Assembly: GCF_000275845.1 (NCBI RefSeq)
Contig: NW_006766883.1
Coordinates: 1,325,163 to 1,389,162, forward strand
Origin: Dichomitus squalens LYAD-421 SS1
Taxonomy: Eukaryota > Basidiomycota > Agaricomycetes > Polyporales > Polyporaceae
DNA length: 64,000 bases
Direction: 5' to 3'
The position numbers and the translations under genes were made by a program. Of this stretch, positions 48,634 to 61,800 are shown piece after piece. How positions within the stretch are numbered: the stretch's first letter is position 1; each line of letters opens with the position of its first letter. The notes below the pieces were generated by a model. That model saw only the letters and a program-made list of their open reading frames with translations, was not told the DNA's origin and searched no databases.

Positions 48634-48819
48634 AGCGAGAGTAGGGAGGGAGGCTGGGGGAGGAATGTGGTTGATGGCTGGGCGCTAAGTGGGGAGTGTT
48701 TGAATATGGTCGGAGAAACAATGCAAGTAAATATATATAAACAAATCCCACGGCAGCTGCTCCGCTCATTGTCCTCCTTCCAGATAACGAGTGTCCTCAT
48801 ACTTGCGATCCGGACCACC
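48634..48819. promoter_or_regulatory. divergent HD1/HD2 promoter
   Basis: About 186 bp between the two start codons. A TATA-like run (ATATATATAA) lies at 48731-48740, about 80 bp before the HD2 ATG. In agaricomycetes the HD1/HD2 intergenic region commonly holds the binding site of the HD1-HD2 heterodimer, but no site can be assigned here. Confidence 0.7.
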
Positions 48820-50700
48820 ATGACCGTCCACCCTCCTCCCACTCGTCTAGGTGACATGGAGCTCCCTCGCTTCAAACCCGATGCAATACTGCGGCTCAAA
48901 CAATCTGCTCTCTACCTCGCCCGTAAAACAGCCCCATACGCCGCAAATCTTTCCACTCGACCCTTACTATCCGATGCCGATGGCCCCTTCCTTCCCCTTC
49001 CTTCCCCTCTAGCACCTCAGCTCACATCTCTAGGAGTCGATGAGGTGTCTGCTCATCGTATTTCGTTGAGTCTGACGCGTGCAGCGTCAAAGCTGAAGGG
49101 GCTGTGCGAAGAAGAGTTCAAGCGTCGCCTTGCGACCCCAAGTCCTCACTTCAATGATTGTCAGGCGTTCGCTCGGATACCATCTGCCCTTAGTGCCATT
49201 TATGCTCGTGCTATCCGGGAATGGACGTCCTATTTGCTCACAAACGTCGCCCCTCGTGTCCTCCATATACAATCCTTGCGCAGGCATACCGCACCATCCG
49301 ATCCAGATAACAAAGTGCCTTTCAACCACGTAAGTTGATATCGATAATGGTACATCATTTCACTCACCATCCATGCACATAGAATGCGACTCCCGCATTG
49401 GAGGCATTTTTCGACGAGAATGCGTTCCCGTCCCGTCTGGAGAAACACGAACTCGCAGTCAGATGGGGCATGCGGTATCGTCAGATCGACGTTTGGGTAT
49501 GTACTTCGCTGTCGGGTTCACTTACCCTGATAGGTAGCTCACGCCTGGGATCAGTTCCAAAACCGTCGGCGTCGCTTCAAGAAGGAAGGCAAGGATCTCA
49601 AACAACGCCCTTCTGGCAATGCGCTCTTGCATGACCTGGAACAGGTCGTTGTGGATACGTTATTGCCTCTCGCATCCGAAGACGAAGGAGTTCCTTCCGA
49701 GCAAGAGGTAACTTCCAAGCCGAGCGCTATCTTGTCCAGACACTAATCGTGTTGACTCCAGCGTAATGGGCAGTCGTTTAGTGACATCCCCGCTTTCAAT
49801 CTGGAGGTGCCAGCACACGCATTCCCCAACCCATGGCCTCCCGTATGTCCATATGACCCCTTCCCGATCGTGCCCGGAGAACGTACACTCGAGACGCCTT
49901 GGCCCCGTCTGCCTAGTCCAGCCCCGCTTCACGTCAGGAACATCGATGTCGAGGACGTAGTCCACATGCTTGCGAAGCTTACACTCGCTGAGCCGCATGT
50001 GGACGCAGCGGGTTGTACTGTGCCACCGAAAATGCGTGACTCGAAACATCTCCCCTCCCTTTTTTATGTCGGTTTCATTACGCCCTGCCTCCGTGCACCT
50101 CTACCTGCTCTTATCAATAGGCCCCGAAGGGCGTCGCGGGCTCGACGTAGCTCCGCATGCGCGTTGATCACGCAAGTGCACCCGAAAGCGGACAGGAGTC
50201 AGCCCACGAGGACTTCTCGTTCGAGTTGTGCATTCACTTCGACAAGGCAACCGTCTATCCTCTCCGAATTAGATGACCCGTCGCTCCAGATGACCGCTGC
50301 CGTCGCGTGTCCACATCGAACCAAACGGTCCTTACCCAGACGCTTACCGAAGAACCCGCCGGTTGGATGCGGTATCCGAGACGCGCCTACACCGACGCGA
50401 TCAGGCACCGTCGTGTCATCGAGGGCGTCATCGACATGCTCTTGGTCCTCCCTGGCAACCAGCCCTAGTAGCGAAGCCGACTCCCCCTTGTCGACCCCGA
50501 AAGTTCCATATATGGCTCTCGTCGATCCCCTCGTCTTAGATGCTGATGATCGCCTGACTGGTCATAGATATACTTGGTCGCCGCTGGACACGCTGAGCAG
50601 TGATTGCACTCTTATGGACGTGAGTATCAAACTACCACCCAACATCCATGATATCAGCTCGTTAGGCTACCCCCCATCCATCGCCACTTCGTCCACTTAA
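48820..50700 (+). CDS. HD2-type homeodomain mating-type transcription factor
   Basis: Four exons: 48820-49329, 49383-49496, 49555-49707 and 49762-50700, giving 571 aa. The N-terminal 120 or so residues form the variable partner-recognition region. The homeodomain spans about residues 164-223 across two introns: NHNATPALEAFFDENAFPSR (helix 1), EKHELAVRWGMRYRQIDVWF (helices 2 and 3) and then QNRRRRFKKEG. WFQNRRRR is the DNA-recognition helix and marks the HD2 class. Downstream lie Pro-rich blocks (FPNPWPPVCPYDPFP) and a basic Ser/Thr-rich C-terminus. Paired with HD1 from a compatible mate, it forms the transcription factor that establishes the dikaryon. It converges on MIP, with 217 bp between stops. 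Confidence 0.95.
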
Positions 50701-50917
50701 GCTTGTCGCTTCGCCGTCCATTGCTCAGTATCAGCTTTCATACGCATGTATCAAGTGTTCTTCTGCTACCCGTTACTACTGTTTTGCAGCGATGTATCGT
50801 TATATATCATTATTCACGACCGCATTTTCCCATGTCAAACGTCGTATCCTCTCATCGTAATCTGAACTTAATAGTAACTTCATTGGACCAATGTTATGCC
50901 GCGCATCGGATGAATTG

Positions 50918-53413
50918 TCAGTGCCTGCCTGGTACAGATACTTCATCTTCGATTCTCCACTTCCCAACTTCCGCCATGGCTCCTGCATCCCCGGAGCGCA
51001 ATTCAGGCGACTGCAAAAGTACCCCAACCATTTCCCATGGGTCTCTACCTCCGCCGTAACGTAACACCTCTGATTTATAACGCTCGCCCACGTCCCTATT
51101 GAGTGGGTCCCTGCTAAAGACTTTCCTCCAGACTCTTGATGCTATAGCTCTATCGAAGAGATAGGAGTAGTACGTTGCACCGTATCCAAAGAGATGTCCG
51201 AATTGCGTCTGCCACGAAGTGCCTGGAACGTAGGGTATGAGACCGCGTGCATCAGATAGCCTTGACAAGGTCGCAGTCGAGTCGAACGTGTCCGCGAGAA
51301 CGGAGGCGGAATGGTATCGTTGGTCAAGCATCGCAAGGAGGATTTGTGTGTGAGTGTCGATGGAACGGCATGGATCTTCATGATGTCCCGGGGTATGATG
51401 GGGGATAGAGGTGCTGCTATGGTCGAAGAGCGAAAGGACAGTCGGCGAGCTCAGGAAATGTTCCATGAGGATAGAGGGAAGCTCGACGAAATCAGTAGCG
51501 CAACGTGTTCCGGATACGTTTTGATATTCTGTTCGCCCGATCATGGCTGCAAACATCCGAAATTTGAGCAATTTGCCTAGATACGACCATGAACGACTCA
51601 CAATGCATAGCGTGTCCCATCTCATGGAAAAGAGTGAGTACTTCGTGCCATTCGAGGACGGTAGGGCTGCCGCCAATCGTTGGGCGCATGAACTCGCAGA
51701 GGAGCACAACGACAGGCAGCTGGTATGTCATTTGCTGGTCGGGAAGCCAAACGTGTCCCCCCGCCTCAAAGTCTTGTGAGAACCGAAGGAGGGCATGGTC
51801 GTTGTCATGGGCAAACTTCAAATCTTCAGGTCCGTCGTCATCATCTGTGCGTCGCGAGCAGCGTACAGTGTAGTGGGCAGCGCCACCCGGTTTCCCTGCG
51901 CGCGCGAAGAGGTCCGCATAAATCCAACCGAGCAGACCTCGTCGTTCATCTACCACCTCCAGTTTTCTGACGTCGGTATGCCAGACCTCTCCGGTAGACG
52001 CCTCTGACAGCCGTAGAGAAACGCCGTACAAAGCTTGAAACAATCGCGAAAGCGCCATGAAAACAGTTCCGAGGGTGAGTGCGGGCAATGAGATCGGAGG
52101 TGCGGGAGGTTCAGGGGGACAATAGTAGTCGCGATCCCATGCTTGGATGATGGGGAAAGGTGGGGTGTCAAGGTGCGCCTGTTTACGCAAACTGAGCGTG
52201 CGGAGGGCTTGTCTGGCATGCGGTGTTGTGTGATCCATCAGAGCATTGAGAAAATGCTCGACGTTCTCTGGTACGATAGGTATTTCAGTAAACTCAAAAC
52301 ATATTATCAGCTCTGGAGGTACCTGGGCTTTTCGCCATCTTGTCCACAAGCGCCATATGCGCATAACTCTCCTTCCCTACCAACCGCGCGAGCTCTCCGC
52401 GTGCACGCAAGAGCCGCTCGAGAACTTGGATCTGTCCAGGTGTACTATAGTTCGCTGCCATGTATAACTTTCTCCGTGGTTCCTCTGCGGGGGCCGAACG
52501 CATAATCATCTGAGCCTGAAGAGAGCCAGGGTACACAAGGAGGTCCCGTTTGGTGACCTGAGCTTGGAGACGCAGCCTTGCGCCCATGCCTAGATCTTTG
52601 ATGCCTTGCAATTCTGACCATTGGATCTGTGCGGGAGGCCGTGGTGCCGCAGTCTCGTTCAGGAACTGTCGACCAAGTACCAATATCTCAGTGGATAGCG
52701 ACACGAAGCGATTACGTTGCTCCGGAGGAAGGTCAATGCCCGATTTCTCGAAGTCGCGCCAGAAGATGAGTGCAGTCTGGTAAGCCTCGGGACTGAGAGA
52801 CTGGATGATATCCCTGTCAGACAATATATCGCGCAACACCTGTCCAAACAAGTAACTTCAGTGAAGGATATGATATACAGAATACAGGCATGCGTACTTC
52901 GTACAGGCCGACATTGGTATTGAGCACATTCATGAACTCGCAAAGCTTCTCATACACCTCCTCGGCACTCTGGATCCATGCCTGATCTGGATGGGCGTTT
53001 CTCAACAGCTCTGCAAGGTCTATAACGCCGCATAGCATGTCGCTCAGCCTATCCAAGTTCTTTACGACCCTGAACATCTCGTCCCGTGACTCCCGTGCCC
53101 TCAGAATTCGGTCCGTGAGCAGTTGCGCGCGGCGAAGCGTAGAGTCAGCTAGGGCAACGAAGGCGGATGGCGTGGTGAGCATGTGATGTCCAAAGAGCCC
53201 GGTCGACGAAGTAACCTTCTGCGGCGCGTAGGGCTGGTCGAAGAAGGCTATGAGATTCGTGTCATCGACGGAAGCCGGCCGGATCGCAGACGTAGTAATC
53301 GTTCGTTTATTGAGCGTGACCCTGGCCCGCCGTGTCGCGTGAAGGCACCCAGGAAGGAAGTATAATGGTTTGACAGGCGTAAAGAGCACATTTCTGGCCG
53401 CTCGTGCGAGCAT
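50918..53413 (-). CDS. MIP: mitochondrial intermediate peptidase (octapeptidyl aminopeptidase)
   Basis: Four exons: 53413-52898, 52839-52323, 52267-51602 and 51546-50918, giving 775 aa, the usual length. The first 45 residues are Arg/Ser/Thr-rich without acids, a mitochondrial presequence. The M3 metallopeptidase core holds [20 protein letters not shown], whose HExxH zinc site is interrupted by an intron just after it. The third ligand lies in [14 protein letters not shown]. It removes an octapeptide from a subset of imported matrix proteins after MPP cleavage. MIP is the classic marker gene next to the HD genes in mushrooms and polypores, and its position here fixes this as MATA. Confidence 0.97.
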
Positions 53414-53869
53414 TCAGCGAAAGAAGTGGGAGGAGAGGGAGCAAGGCACGCCCTCCCCCAAACAGCTTCTTGCTAAACTTGATTGACCTCGGCAAATTCC
53501 GGCTTGGGCGAGTTCGTTCTGGACGTCCTTTCTAGTATCTACTTACGTCTGCCCAGTCATCGCCGGCAGCTTTGTCACGCTATTTCGAGTCGGACACTGG
53601 CTGCATAACAAGGAAGCAACCAACTCGATTCAACATCGGGTGTTGTGATCTAGAATAATGGGTCTATACGAGCGTGCAATTACGAGGCAAATAAGTAGGA
53701 GCAGCGCGCTGATGCTTGTATGAATGGCGGGAAGAGCTGTGTGAAACGATGAAATCGTCCGGACCAGTGAGAATGCAATGGCGGCAGAACGTTGACTAGC
53801 GCGTCGAAAGGATATGCGGGGTTAAGTGGGTAGTAAACAAGATATAACCTACAGACGGCGGCTGAGACA
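53414..53869. other. intergenic, MIP to chromatin protein
   Basis: About 455 bp with the MIP promoter side. No gene was recognised. Confidence 0.4.
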
Positions 53870-56055
53870 TCATGACTCGTCCATGCTCGATGTTGGTGAC
53901 AAACTACCGCCAATGCTCTTCTCGTAGAGCTCCTCAGCGTTCGACCCCGAAGCAGATGGACTCGTCGAAGGATATCGTGTGCCGTTGCCGCTAGGCTCGT
54001 CTGACATAGCATCGTCCACATCTACCTTGTCGGCTGCGGACTGCGGTGCCCCATCGGATGCGAGCTGTCGTTCGACAGCCGGAGCAGGAACTCCTGGAAC
54101 AGGCTCGACAGCGTAGTACCAGAACTTGCTCTTCTTCTTCCCCGCAACAGCTTCTACAGCTGTCTCCGTAGGCTTGATTGCGGCCGCGCCGTTAATCTTG
54201 ATTCTCAAACCGTTCCCTGCCTTGCCATTGGTTGGCGGTGGGGCGTCGCCGGAGGTCCCGCTTACGGCGCTGTCGTCGGTCCGGGCGCGCTTTGGTGGGG
54301 GCTCGTCAAGCTGCATGTCTGCTGGCCCACCCAGGCGCGATGAGCGGCGCTCTCCTCTCCACTCACTCCAGTCATCTTGTGCCCGAGCACCGTTCGTTCG
54401 GGTGGACCGCCGCGTGCTCGCAGCGCCCCGTCGAGAAGTCGACTCGTCGAATTCATCAAACTCTGCCTGATCCTCATACTCATCGTCTTCTTCCTGAGGT
54501 TGATAAGTGAATTCGTCGTCTTCATGCTGGAGGTATCCGATTAGCTCGCTCCCTGACACCGGACCGGACGGCAAAACTCACGTCGCTCTCCGGGTTGTTC
54601 ATGTAAGCGTAGTCCGGACGAGTTGTCCGCCGGCGAGTGCGAGTTTCTCGCAACTCCGCTGATGCGATAAGCAAATTTCTCTGCTGTATCTTTCGCTGGA
54701 CCCGTTGGATCCGCTGTAGATGTGCATCCGTCAGTCACGTGCAATACAGGCGTCGCCAGCGGGTTCGTAGCCATGGCCAGAAAATTCCAGCGCAAGCTGG
54801 AGAGCCGCAACCTCGAGAAATGGCTCCACCAGCCAAACTCACCGCTAGTTCGTTGTCAATGACTTCTACTCTATCCTGTAGCGCCTTGAGCAAAGCGAGG
54901 TGGGCGTTCTCAAGTTTTGACCGCTTCTGCCCTGGCTTGCCTTCAGGAGGCGCGGACTCTTTTACCTTGTCCAGAATAGCCATATATTCGTCGCGTGTAG
55001 AGGCAATGGTCTGAAACGTCGCAGTTATCTTCCACGGGTTTGTAGACATGTACACCCGCGGCGAATCTGGCGAATTGGACATGTGGTCAGTTACCAGCTA
55101 TGAAAACACCTTTCATTTTTAGAAGCCGCAAAGTGCCGACAGTCCGATACGATCCTGGAGCCGCATGGACGGCAAACACTCGCAAATATCAGATGGAAAG
55201 AAATCGCCACTTAACTCACCATCTACGACCCAGTAACGTTTTCGTTCCTTGTCCTGGCCTAGAGGGATGAGCTGTAATCGTTCTTGACTATGTGGGTCAC
55301 CGGGAGGTGGAGGGACGGACGGCGCCTCGGTTTTCTTGTGCTTATTGTGGATGACGCCCCACGCACGGTCAATAATCGCCTTAATCTCCGGACTATGGCA
55401 GAGCTGCAGTTCCACCAATTGCCGCAGTATTGTGAGCTGTGTGGTAGAGATGCATTGATGAAGCAGCGTAGTGGGTGGTCAGGGAATCACTGCCACGCAC
55501 CTTCAAGTCCCAGCTTGCGGCGAAGAATCCTCCTTCCATATTCTGGAACGGGTCCACGTTCACCTTCAACGCGTCATCCCAGAATACGCTTCTCTCCGAG
55601 GTCTTGAAGTACTCCTGGAGTAGGGCCGCCACAGTCGATGATATGACGTCCGAACTGCGAGGTTTGCCACGTCGGTAAAACGTGTTTTACGAGCCCGTGG
55701 GCATGCTAAAACCATGCGCACCTCAAATTACGCGTTCCCGGACGCAGGTTGAGAACAAAGCGCGAGAGTATCTGGGTCATTATAGGGTTGGGCTCCGGCG
55801 ACAGTAGCGCGTCCTCAAAACTGGCAATGTCGCCCCGCAAACGTCAGCACACGTCTATCCATGCTCGCTAGGAGACTATTTGACGCACTCCATTGGTGTA
55901 TGAAACCCCTCGACCTTGGAACGCAGCTGAGTAAACTTGCAAATGAAGCCGTACACAAAGAGCGATTCCCAGCGGTCCGACGGGTGCGTTGCGGTTGACG
56001 GTGGACAGACGTGTCCTTTTCTATCGATAGTAGGTTCTGGGAGAGCGGCCTTCAT
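53870..56055 (-). CDS. WHIM/DDT-like chromatin-associated protein (RSF1/CECR2-like layout)
   Basis: Seven exons: 56055-55889, 55820-55722, 55654-55501, 55436-55220, 55066-54843, 54713-54582 and 54526-53870, about 549 aa. Residues 1-130 read like a DDT-type domain (WESLFVYGFICKFTQLRSK, DFEDALLSPEPNPI). WHIM-like blocks follow: FFAASWDLKLTILRQLVELQ, then PLGQDKERKRYWVVDDSPRV, in which the aromatic YWVVDDSPRVY matches the WHIM2 signature that contacts ISWI-type remodellers. A coiled coil (RVQRKIQQRNLLIASAELRE) leads into an acidic, disordered tail with KRAR-type basic clusters. It is likely nuclear, as a remodeller accessory subunit; the exact orthologue was not identified. Confidence 0.75.
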
Positions 56056-56347
56056 CGTGGTTGTGGCGGGCAGAGGAGATGCATGAACGGGAGAGAGTTC
56101 GGTGAGGCACGGACAGGCGCGGTGGGCGGTCACGTTTATAGGCCCACCATCTATTCCGTCATATCTAGTGTACAAACACAGGCCAACACACTAGTTATCT
56201 TACGGGATAGTAAATTCATGATTTCTTGCGAGCAAGACGCAGCGCAATAGAAGCATTCAGATTTACAAGGTCGGTGATAGGATAGAGAGCAATGCCATTG
56301 TAGCACAGGAAACACAAGGATACGACTCGTACAGGATAGAGCATGCA

Positions 56348-56913
56348 TTAGCCTGGTCCGACCTGCACGCTTGCATGTCAGGGACGCGCCACGACACATA
56401 TAGCACGGACGTACCTTGGGTATATCGTGGTGTTCGCTGAGTGCCTCGAGCTTTGCGTTGAATTCGCTGACCCGATCCTTGTGGCTCTTGCTGGCCAACC
56501 TCGCAACCTTCTCCGCCAACTGGAGCGCACATGAGTTAGCATCCCAACCCGCGACATGGAACAGGTTATCACGCACCCTTCTCTTCTGGATTTCCTCAAA
56601 CCTTTTCTCCGCAGCCGTCTTCCTCTCGCTATTGCTGCTACCTGCGACCGCCGGAGAGTTACGGCCGCTGCCCACCGGTGACGCAGATCGCGCCTTCTCC
56701 TCTTGGATGGCGCGCTCTAGAGCCTGCACGCGATCTTCGTCAGGAGAAGGAGCCTTCTCCTTATCCTTCTTGACTTTCTTCTTCCTACACTGTTGTCAGC
56801 ATAGCCCGCATGCGAACGAGTCAGAGCACTCACTTCTTCACGATGCCGCCATCCTTGACGCCCCCCTTGAGCTTGAGGGAGCCGCCTGGGCGAAAGTCGT
56901 AGTCAGAGGACAT
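56348..56913 (-). CDS. FAM32A-like small nuclear protein
   Basis: Four exons: 56913-56834, 56784-56577, 56519-56415 and 56362-56348, giving 135 aa. The N-terminus (MSSDYDFRPGGSLKLKGG) and a Lys-rich run are the FAM32A signature. RFEEIQKRR and the C-terminal [31 protein letters not shown] complete it. The last five codons sit alone in a 15-nt final exon. FAM32A is found in the activated human spliceosome, where its C-terminus reaches the catalytic centre. A similar role here is an inference. Confidence 0.9.
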
Positions 56914-57195
56914 GGACCGCTGAGCGTGCAGTGGTGGTCGTCCAAGTCATGGAGAAGTGCTGTCACGCGTCACGCGGTCCCAGCGCAGATCAGTGAGGTG
57001 TGACCTGTCCTGACGCGCACGCGCCGCGTCGCCAAACCCGAGTCGATGTCGCTGCAGACGTCGTCCTTCCTCTTGGTTCCGTTCCAGAGGTTGTCCTCCC
57101 TCGTATTCCCTAAACCCTCGGCGATCACTCTCCTGCACGCTGCGCCTATACACTATTGAATGATACTGTGAAGTCACTACTGAGCTGGAATCATC

Positions 57196-58510
57196 ATGGC
57201 CGTCCTCTCGCTAGCTCCATTGCAATTTGTAGCCTCGATCCCTCCCACAACCCGTGCAGTCACCGCCGCCACTATCGTCCTTTCGCTACTCTACTATTTC
57301 CTGCTCTGGACAGGTGACGGGACCTTCTCCGCTCCGTATCTCGTTCTCGTCCCGGGGTCCAGTCTCTTCTACCCATGGACGTTCTTGACATCCGCATTTG
57401 TTGAGAGTACCATTTTCGAGGTGCGTTGGTTAGTTGTCCCCTGGCTGCCTTTCAGATTCTAAAATATGCTCTATAGCTCATTTTCTCTCTCATCGTGATT
57501 CCTGGGTCTCTTCGCTACCTGGAGCGACTGTGGGGTTCCATTGAGACTGCCAAGTTCGTCGTTGTAACGATTGTCGCCTCAAATATCATCGCATTTGTGG
57601 CGAACTGGTTGGAGTACCTACTCTTCAGGGCCCCCGTATTTCTGTACGTTTCATCAATCCATCACTGTTTGTGTATGCTCACTGCACGTAGGTATGGGCA
57701 CCAATACCATGGGCTGATGGCACTGCAGATCGGAGTCCTCGTCGGCTTCACGCAGATTATTCCTGAGCATCAAGTTCAGGTCATGGGTTTCATCAAGGCA
57801 CGAGTAAAGGTGAGCACTCAATGACGATTCATACAATGAAGTGTACTCATGGTCCATCCTAGACACTGCCTATGGCCTATGTGACGTTCTCAACCGTCAT
57901 GTGCATCATCGGATTCCAAGTACCCTTCATCATCATCCAGTTTGGTTGGCTCGTGTCATACATCTGGCTCCGCTTCTACAAGAAGAACAATGTCGAGACG
58001 CTGAGCGGAGGCCCGGTGTATGGAGACCGCAGCGAGACCTTCGCGTTCGTGAACTGGTTCCCTCCATTCATCCAGTCAGTCTAGCCCGCATCATCGAACG
58101 TGACCGCCCGTACTAACTGGAGACCCTAGTGTACCCATCACGATCCTTTCCAACACCGCCTACACAGTCGCGAACAAGTTCCACTTGATCCCCACTGGTG
58201 GCAGCGACGTTGAAGCTGGAGGATATAGTCAGCTTCCGGGCGGGGCACGCGCGGAGGCAGAACGGAGGCGGTAAGTCGGTCCATGCATCGTCCATCGGCC
58301 ATCTCTCATGCTGCTCTGCTCAGTGCGATGGCATTGAAGGCACTCGACCAGCGAGTTGCATCTGCCTCTCCAACACCACAACGGGCCTCGAACGGTTCCG
58401 CAGCACCCCCTCGCCCTGGACCGTCGACCGCAGCACCGTCTGTGGTATCATCGACATCCAACGACGAGCCCTCTACAGACATTACGGAGAACAAATCGGA
58501 AAGCCGATGA
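57196..58510 (+). CDS. TMEM115 family Golgi membrane protein (DUF1751, rhomboid-like)
   Basis: Six exons: 57196-57420, 57477-57643, 57692-57809, 57863-58074, 58130-58270 and 58324-58510, giving 349 aa. Several membrane segments occupy about residues 20-240: TRAVTAATIVLSLLYYFLLW, a YPWTFLTSAFVE loop, FGWLVSYIWLRFYKK and others. The blocks GHQYHGLMALQIG and FVNWFPPFIHVPI are characteristic of TMEM115. The family is a rhomboid-fold pseudoprotease that works in Golgi-to-ER traffic with COG and golgins. The C-terminus after GGYSQLPGG is a Ser/Pro/Thr-rich cytosolic tail. It is followed by COG1 on the same strand. Confidence 0.9.
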
Positions 58511-58820
58511 CCCATTTCCTCCCTCATATGATTACATACACCTTATCCGTCCTCGTGTGTATGTACGAGCGCTTAATGACACAAAACGCGTCGCGTCAGT
58601 CCCTATGCGTATATGTGAATTTGTCAAGCAAGACCCCTTCGCTGTGGTTAACAACGCATCGCAACGACTAGCCGAGAGGACATCGTGCCCTGCGAGACGT
58701 CTTGAGCATGACAGCTTCCGTAAATGTGGATGACGCTGGGACATGCTTCGATGCTTCCATGTGAGCGCCTATTGAGCTACAGCCTCGTTCGCTGTCCCTG
58801 CCGTCTCTCCAATCACCTCC
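58511..58820. other. intergenic, TMEM115 to COG1
   Basis: About 310 bp. Nothing beyond the presumed 3' UTR and the COG1 promoter is visible. Confidence 0.4.
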
Positions 58821-61800
58821 ATGGCTCGTCGTCCGTCTGCTGGTTCAATCTCGCTGGTAACCTCAATTGAACCTCGTCAGAATGGCTTGTCTCCTGCGAC
58901 ATCTAAACGCCACCCTCCCCTGCCTTTGGATACCTCCAGACGACCCTCAGTTCGCTCGGCATCCACGTTCCAGAAGCTAGATACATCGGCCAATGTGGGC
59001 GACCTTGACCCTGACGACCTGTTTGCGAAGCACAGCGTCGCGGAGGTTAGGATGATACAGCAACGCCTCAGGTGCGTTCGAAGTGTATGGACGAAGGGCA
59101 GTGCGGTAATCTAGGTTGGCATGTAGGGCGGACGCGGACGCGAAGCAGGAGGAACTTCGGCTCATGGTTGGGTGCGTGTAGTTATACTCAATTGTTCCGT
59201 CGGGTGTTCAGAGGCGTCATGAAAGCGTAGGGAACGGTATCGCGACCTTCTGGAGGCCTCCACGTCTATCCTCGGCCTAGCCAAGTCCTCAAAGCACGTT
59301 CTGGAGGCTCTCGAGGAGATGCGTGAGACTGTGAACGCCATTACCCCTGTTCGCGCACCGAAGCGGGCAGCTACAGGAGAAGGTGTGAGGTTTTGGCGGA
59401 ATGTCGTACGCTCAGGCGGGTTCTGATACACGAATGTAGACAAGCACTTGCAAGCGCTGCAGTCGTTGTCTGCCCATGTCAAGTTGCTTCTGGATGCTCC
59501 AGAACACCTTTGGCGACTGATGGAGAAACGGTCGTATTTGAATGCGGCATGGCTCTTCCTTCTGGCACGCGTGGTCTATCGTGCTCTTTCTCAAGAGGAC
59601 GACGATCAAAGCTGGCATTCCTATGGTATCGATGTCATGGTACGTGTTATAACCAATTGGTTCTTGATGTGCAATATCTTACCCCCGTACAGGAGCAAAT
59701 GCCGCTGGTGCAGCGGCAGTGGGACACAATCACCCCCTTCCGCTCTCAAATATCGCACAGGGCTACACTGTCGCTCCGAGAAGCCAGCAATACGCCTGGG
59801 GTACGGTTGTTCCGCCTCAGCCTCGAATCTTGTACTCATCATGATACAGGAGGTCTGTGCTACCTTGCTTACGCTACATCTCCTCGAATCGCGACCGCTG
59901 CCAGAGACGCTTACAATATACCTCGCCCAACGCACGAAGACGTTGTCGGGTCTCCTCACACGCAACGCGTCGACCTCCGCCAACGGCTCTGCGACGGATG
60001 CGAAACCCAACGGCAGGGTATCCAACCGACCCCGCAAAGTCGTTCTACGAGAAACAAAGCAGAAGGCAGAGGCTTTGCTGGACGCCATCTCACGCACCGT
60101 CTCCACGGCACGAACTGTGTTTGCGGATTATGGTTCCACGAGCCCGTCCCTGATGAAGCAGGCGTTGCAGTTCTTCCAGGCCCCCTCGGACAACCCTGAA
60201 TCGCTCCCCCCGGAGCTGCAGCTTACGACGCAAATTATCTTGACAACGCTGCCGTCCTCTAGCCACCTCTTGTTACTCCCTCAGAGCATCCGTACCTATA
60301 AGCCATACATCGACAGTGCCACTGCGTTGACCCCAGCGCTGCAGCCACAGTTGAGGGACAAGCTGGAGGGCTGGTTCAAGAAGATGATCAAGGACGCTCG
60401 AGAGGCCCTCGCAGACTGGTTCGCCTCCCTAGAGACTATCGGGGAAGTCTGGGATGTCCGCGGCTCCCTTCTCACTTGGCTAAGCGGGACTCAGGGCTTG
60501 GAGTCGCCTGAGCGCCAGGAGCTGAAGTCTATCATTGATCTCGCATCTCAAAACCAGGCAACGTCCGTCTGGAAGAGCGCACTGGGGCTGTTGGAGGTGT
60601 CATTCCGCGACGCGGTGACCTCCGCGATGAGGGCATTGGAACAGGAGGCGGCGGACCACAAATTTGGTGCGTCGCAGCCACAGCCCTGTGTGCCGCAATG
60701 ACAATTAATTGACATAGCCACGACAGATACCCAGCCTGTCGAGCACTTGTTCTTGGCGCCATCTATCCCGCTATTACAGACAGCTGCGCAAAGTTCCGCT
60801 GCGGCGGCTCAATTCTCAAAATACAAGTCAGCGTTGCGACAACAGCTCACGGGTCGCACTCCCTTGTTGGAGTCCACGCTGGTGACCCTGGAGCGGCACG
60901 CTTCTGACATACAGAAGGATGTGGCCGTGATGACAAGGCCATCTGAACCGAGCAGGTAGGTCACCGAACTCTGCGCCTTAGGTGGATAGGATGGGAACTC
61001 ACGGATCTTTTGCGTCAGTGAGCAGGTTGTGCACATGTTGTCCGCCTATCGTACAGACGCAGAAGCTCTTTGCGAGAGGATTTGCGACGTCTTGGAAGGC
61101 ACCAACGAGAGTTAGTCCAATTCCAGTTGTTTCTACCATCATCTACTGATTTTCCTACTGTTCCCCTAGAGGATTTGTCGAGAAACTCCGTGTTCATTGC
61201 CAGGATCTGTCAAGAACTGATTTCCTCTTCTGATTTCTTCACACGGGTAGGGTGCAGTCCGACCACGACTGACGGTTCGTCGTTCTGTCACCAGCGTTCA
61301 TCACGTCTCTGACCGCATCGATTTGCAGTGCTCCGAGATCGCGTGCACACTCTATACGTCACTTTGACGGAGACATGGCAGGAGCGTACCGTCGCGCGAA
61401 TCGTACAGGTCAACTTCTCGGAACAACCTCTCGGTCACAATATCCGACATTCATCGGGTAAGCGACCTTCGACCCTGACCCTGATGAACTGGCGTGTTGA
61501 CCCGATGTAGATGACTCCACTGCGCCCAGTCGGCCATCTCATGCCCTCGCGCAGGCACTGCTCTCACTATCCCTCGAAATGCAGCAACTTGGCGTTTGCC
61601 TAGAGGGAGATCGTCGAAGACTCCAGGTCGCATCCGCGCTCCGTCGATTCGTTGTCGCCTACCTTGCTCGACTGGAACGCAATGCACCGGAATCAATTGA
61701 CATTCAGACTTTGTGGGATCTCGCATTCCTGCAAAAGCTAACTCAACTATGGGGAAAGGATACTTCGGACACCTCCGATCGGCTTGCAGCCAGTATCACA

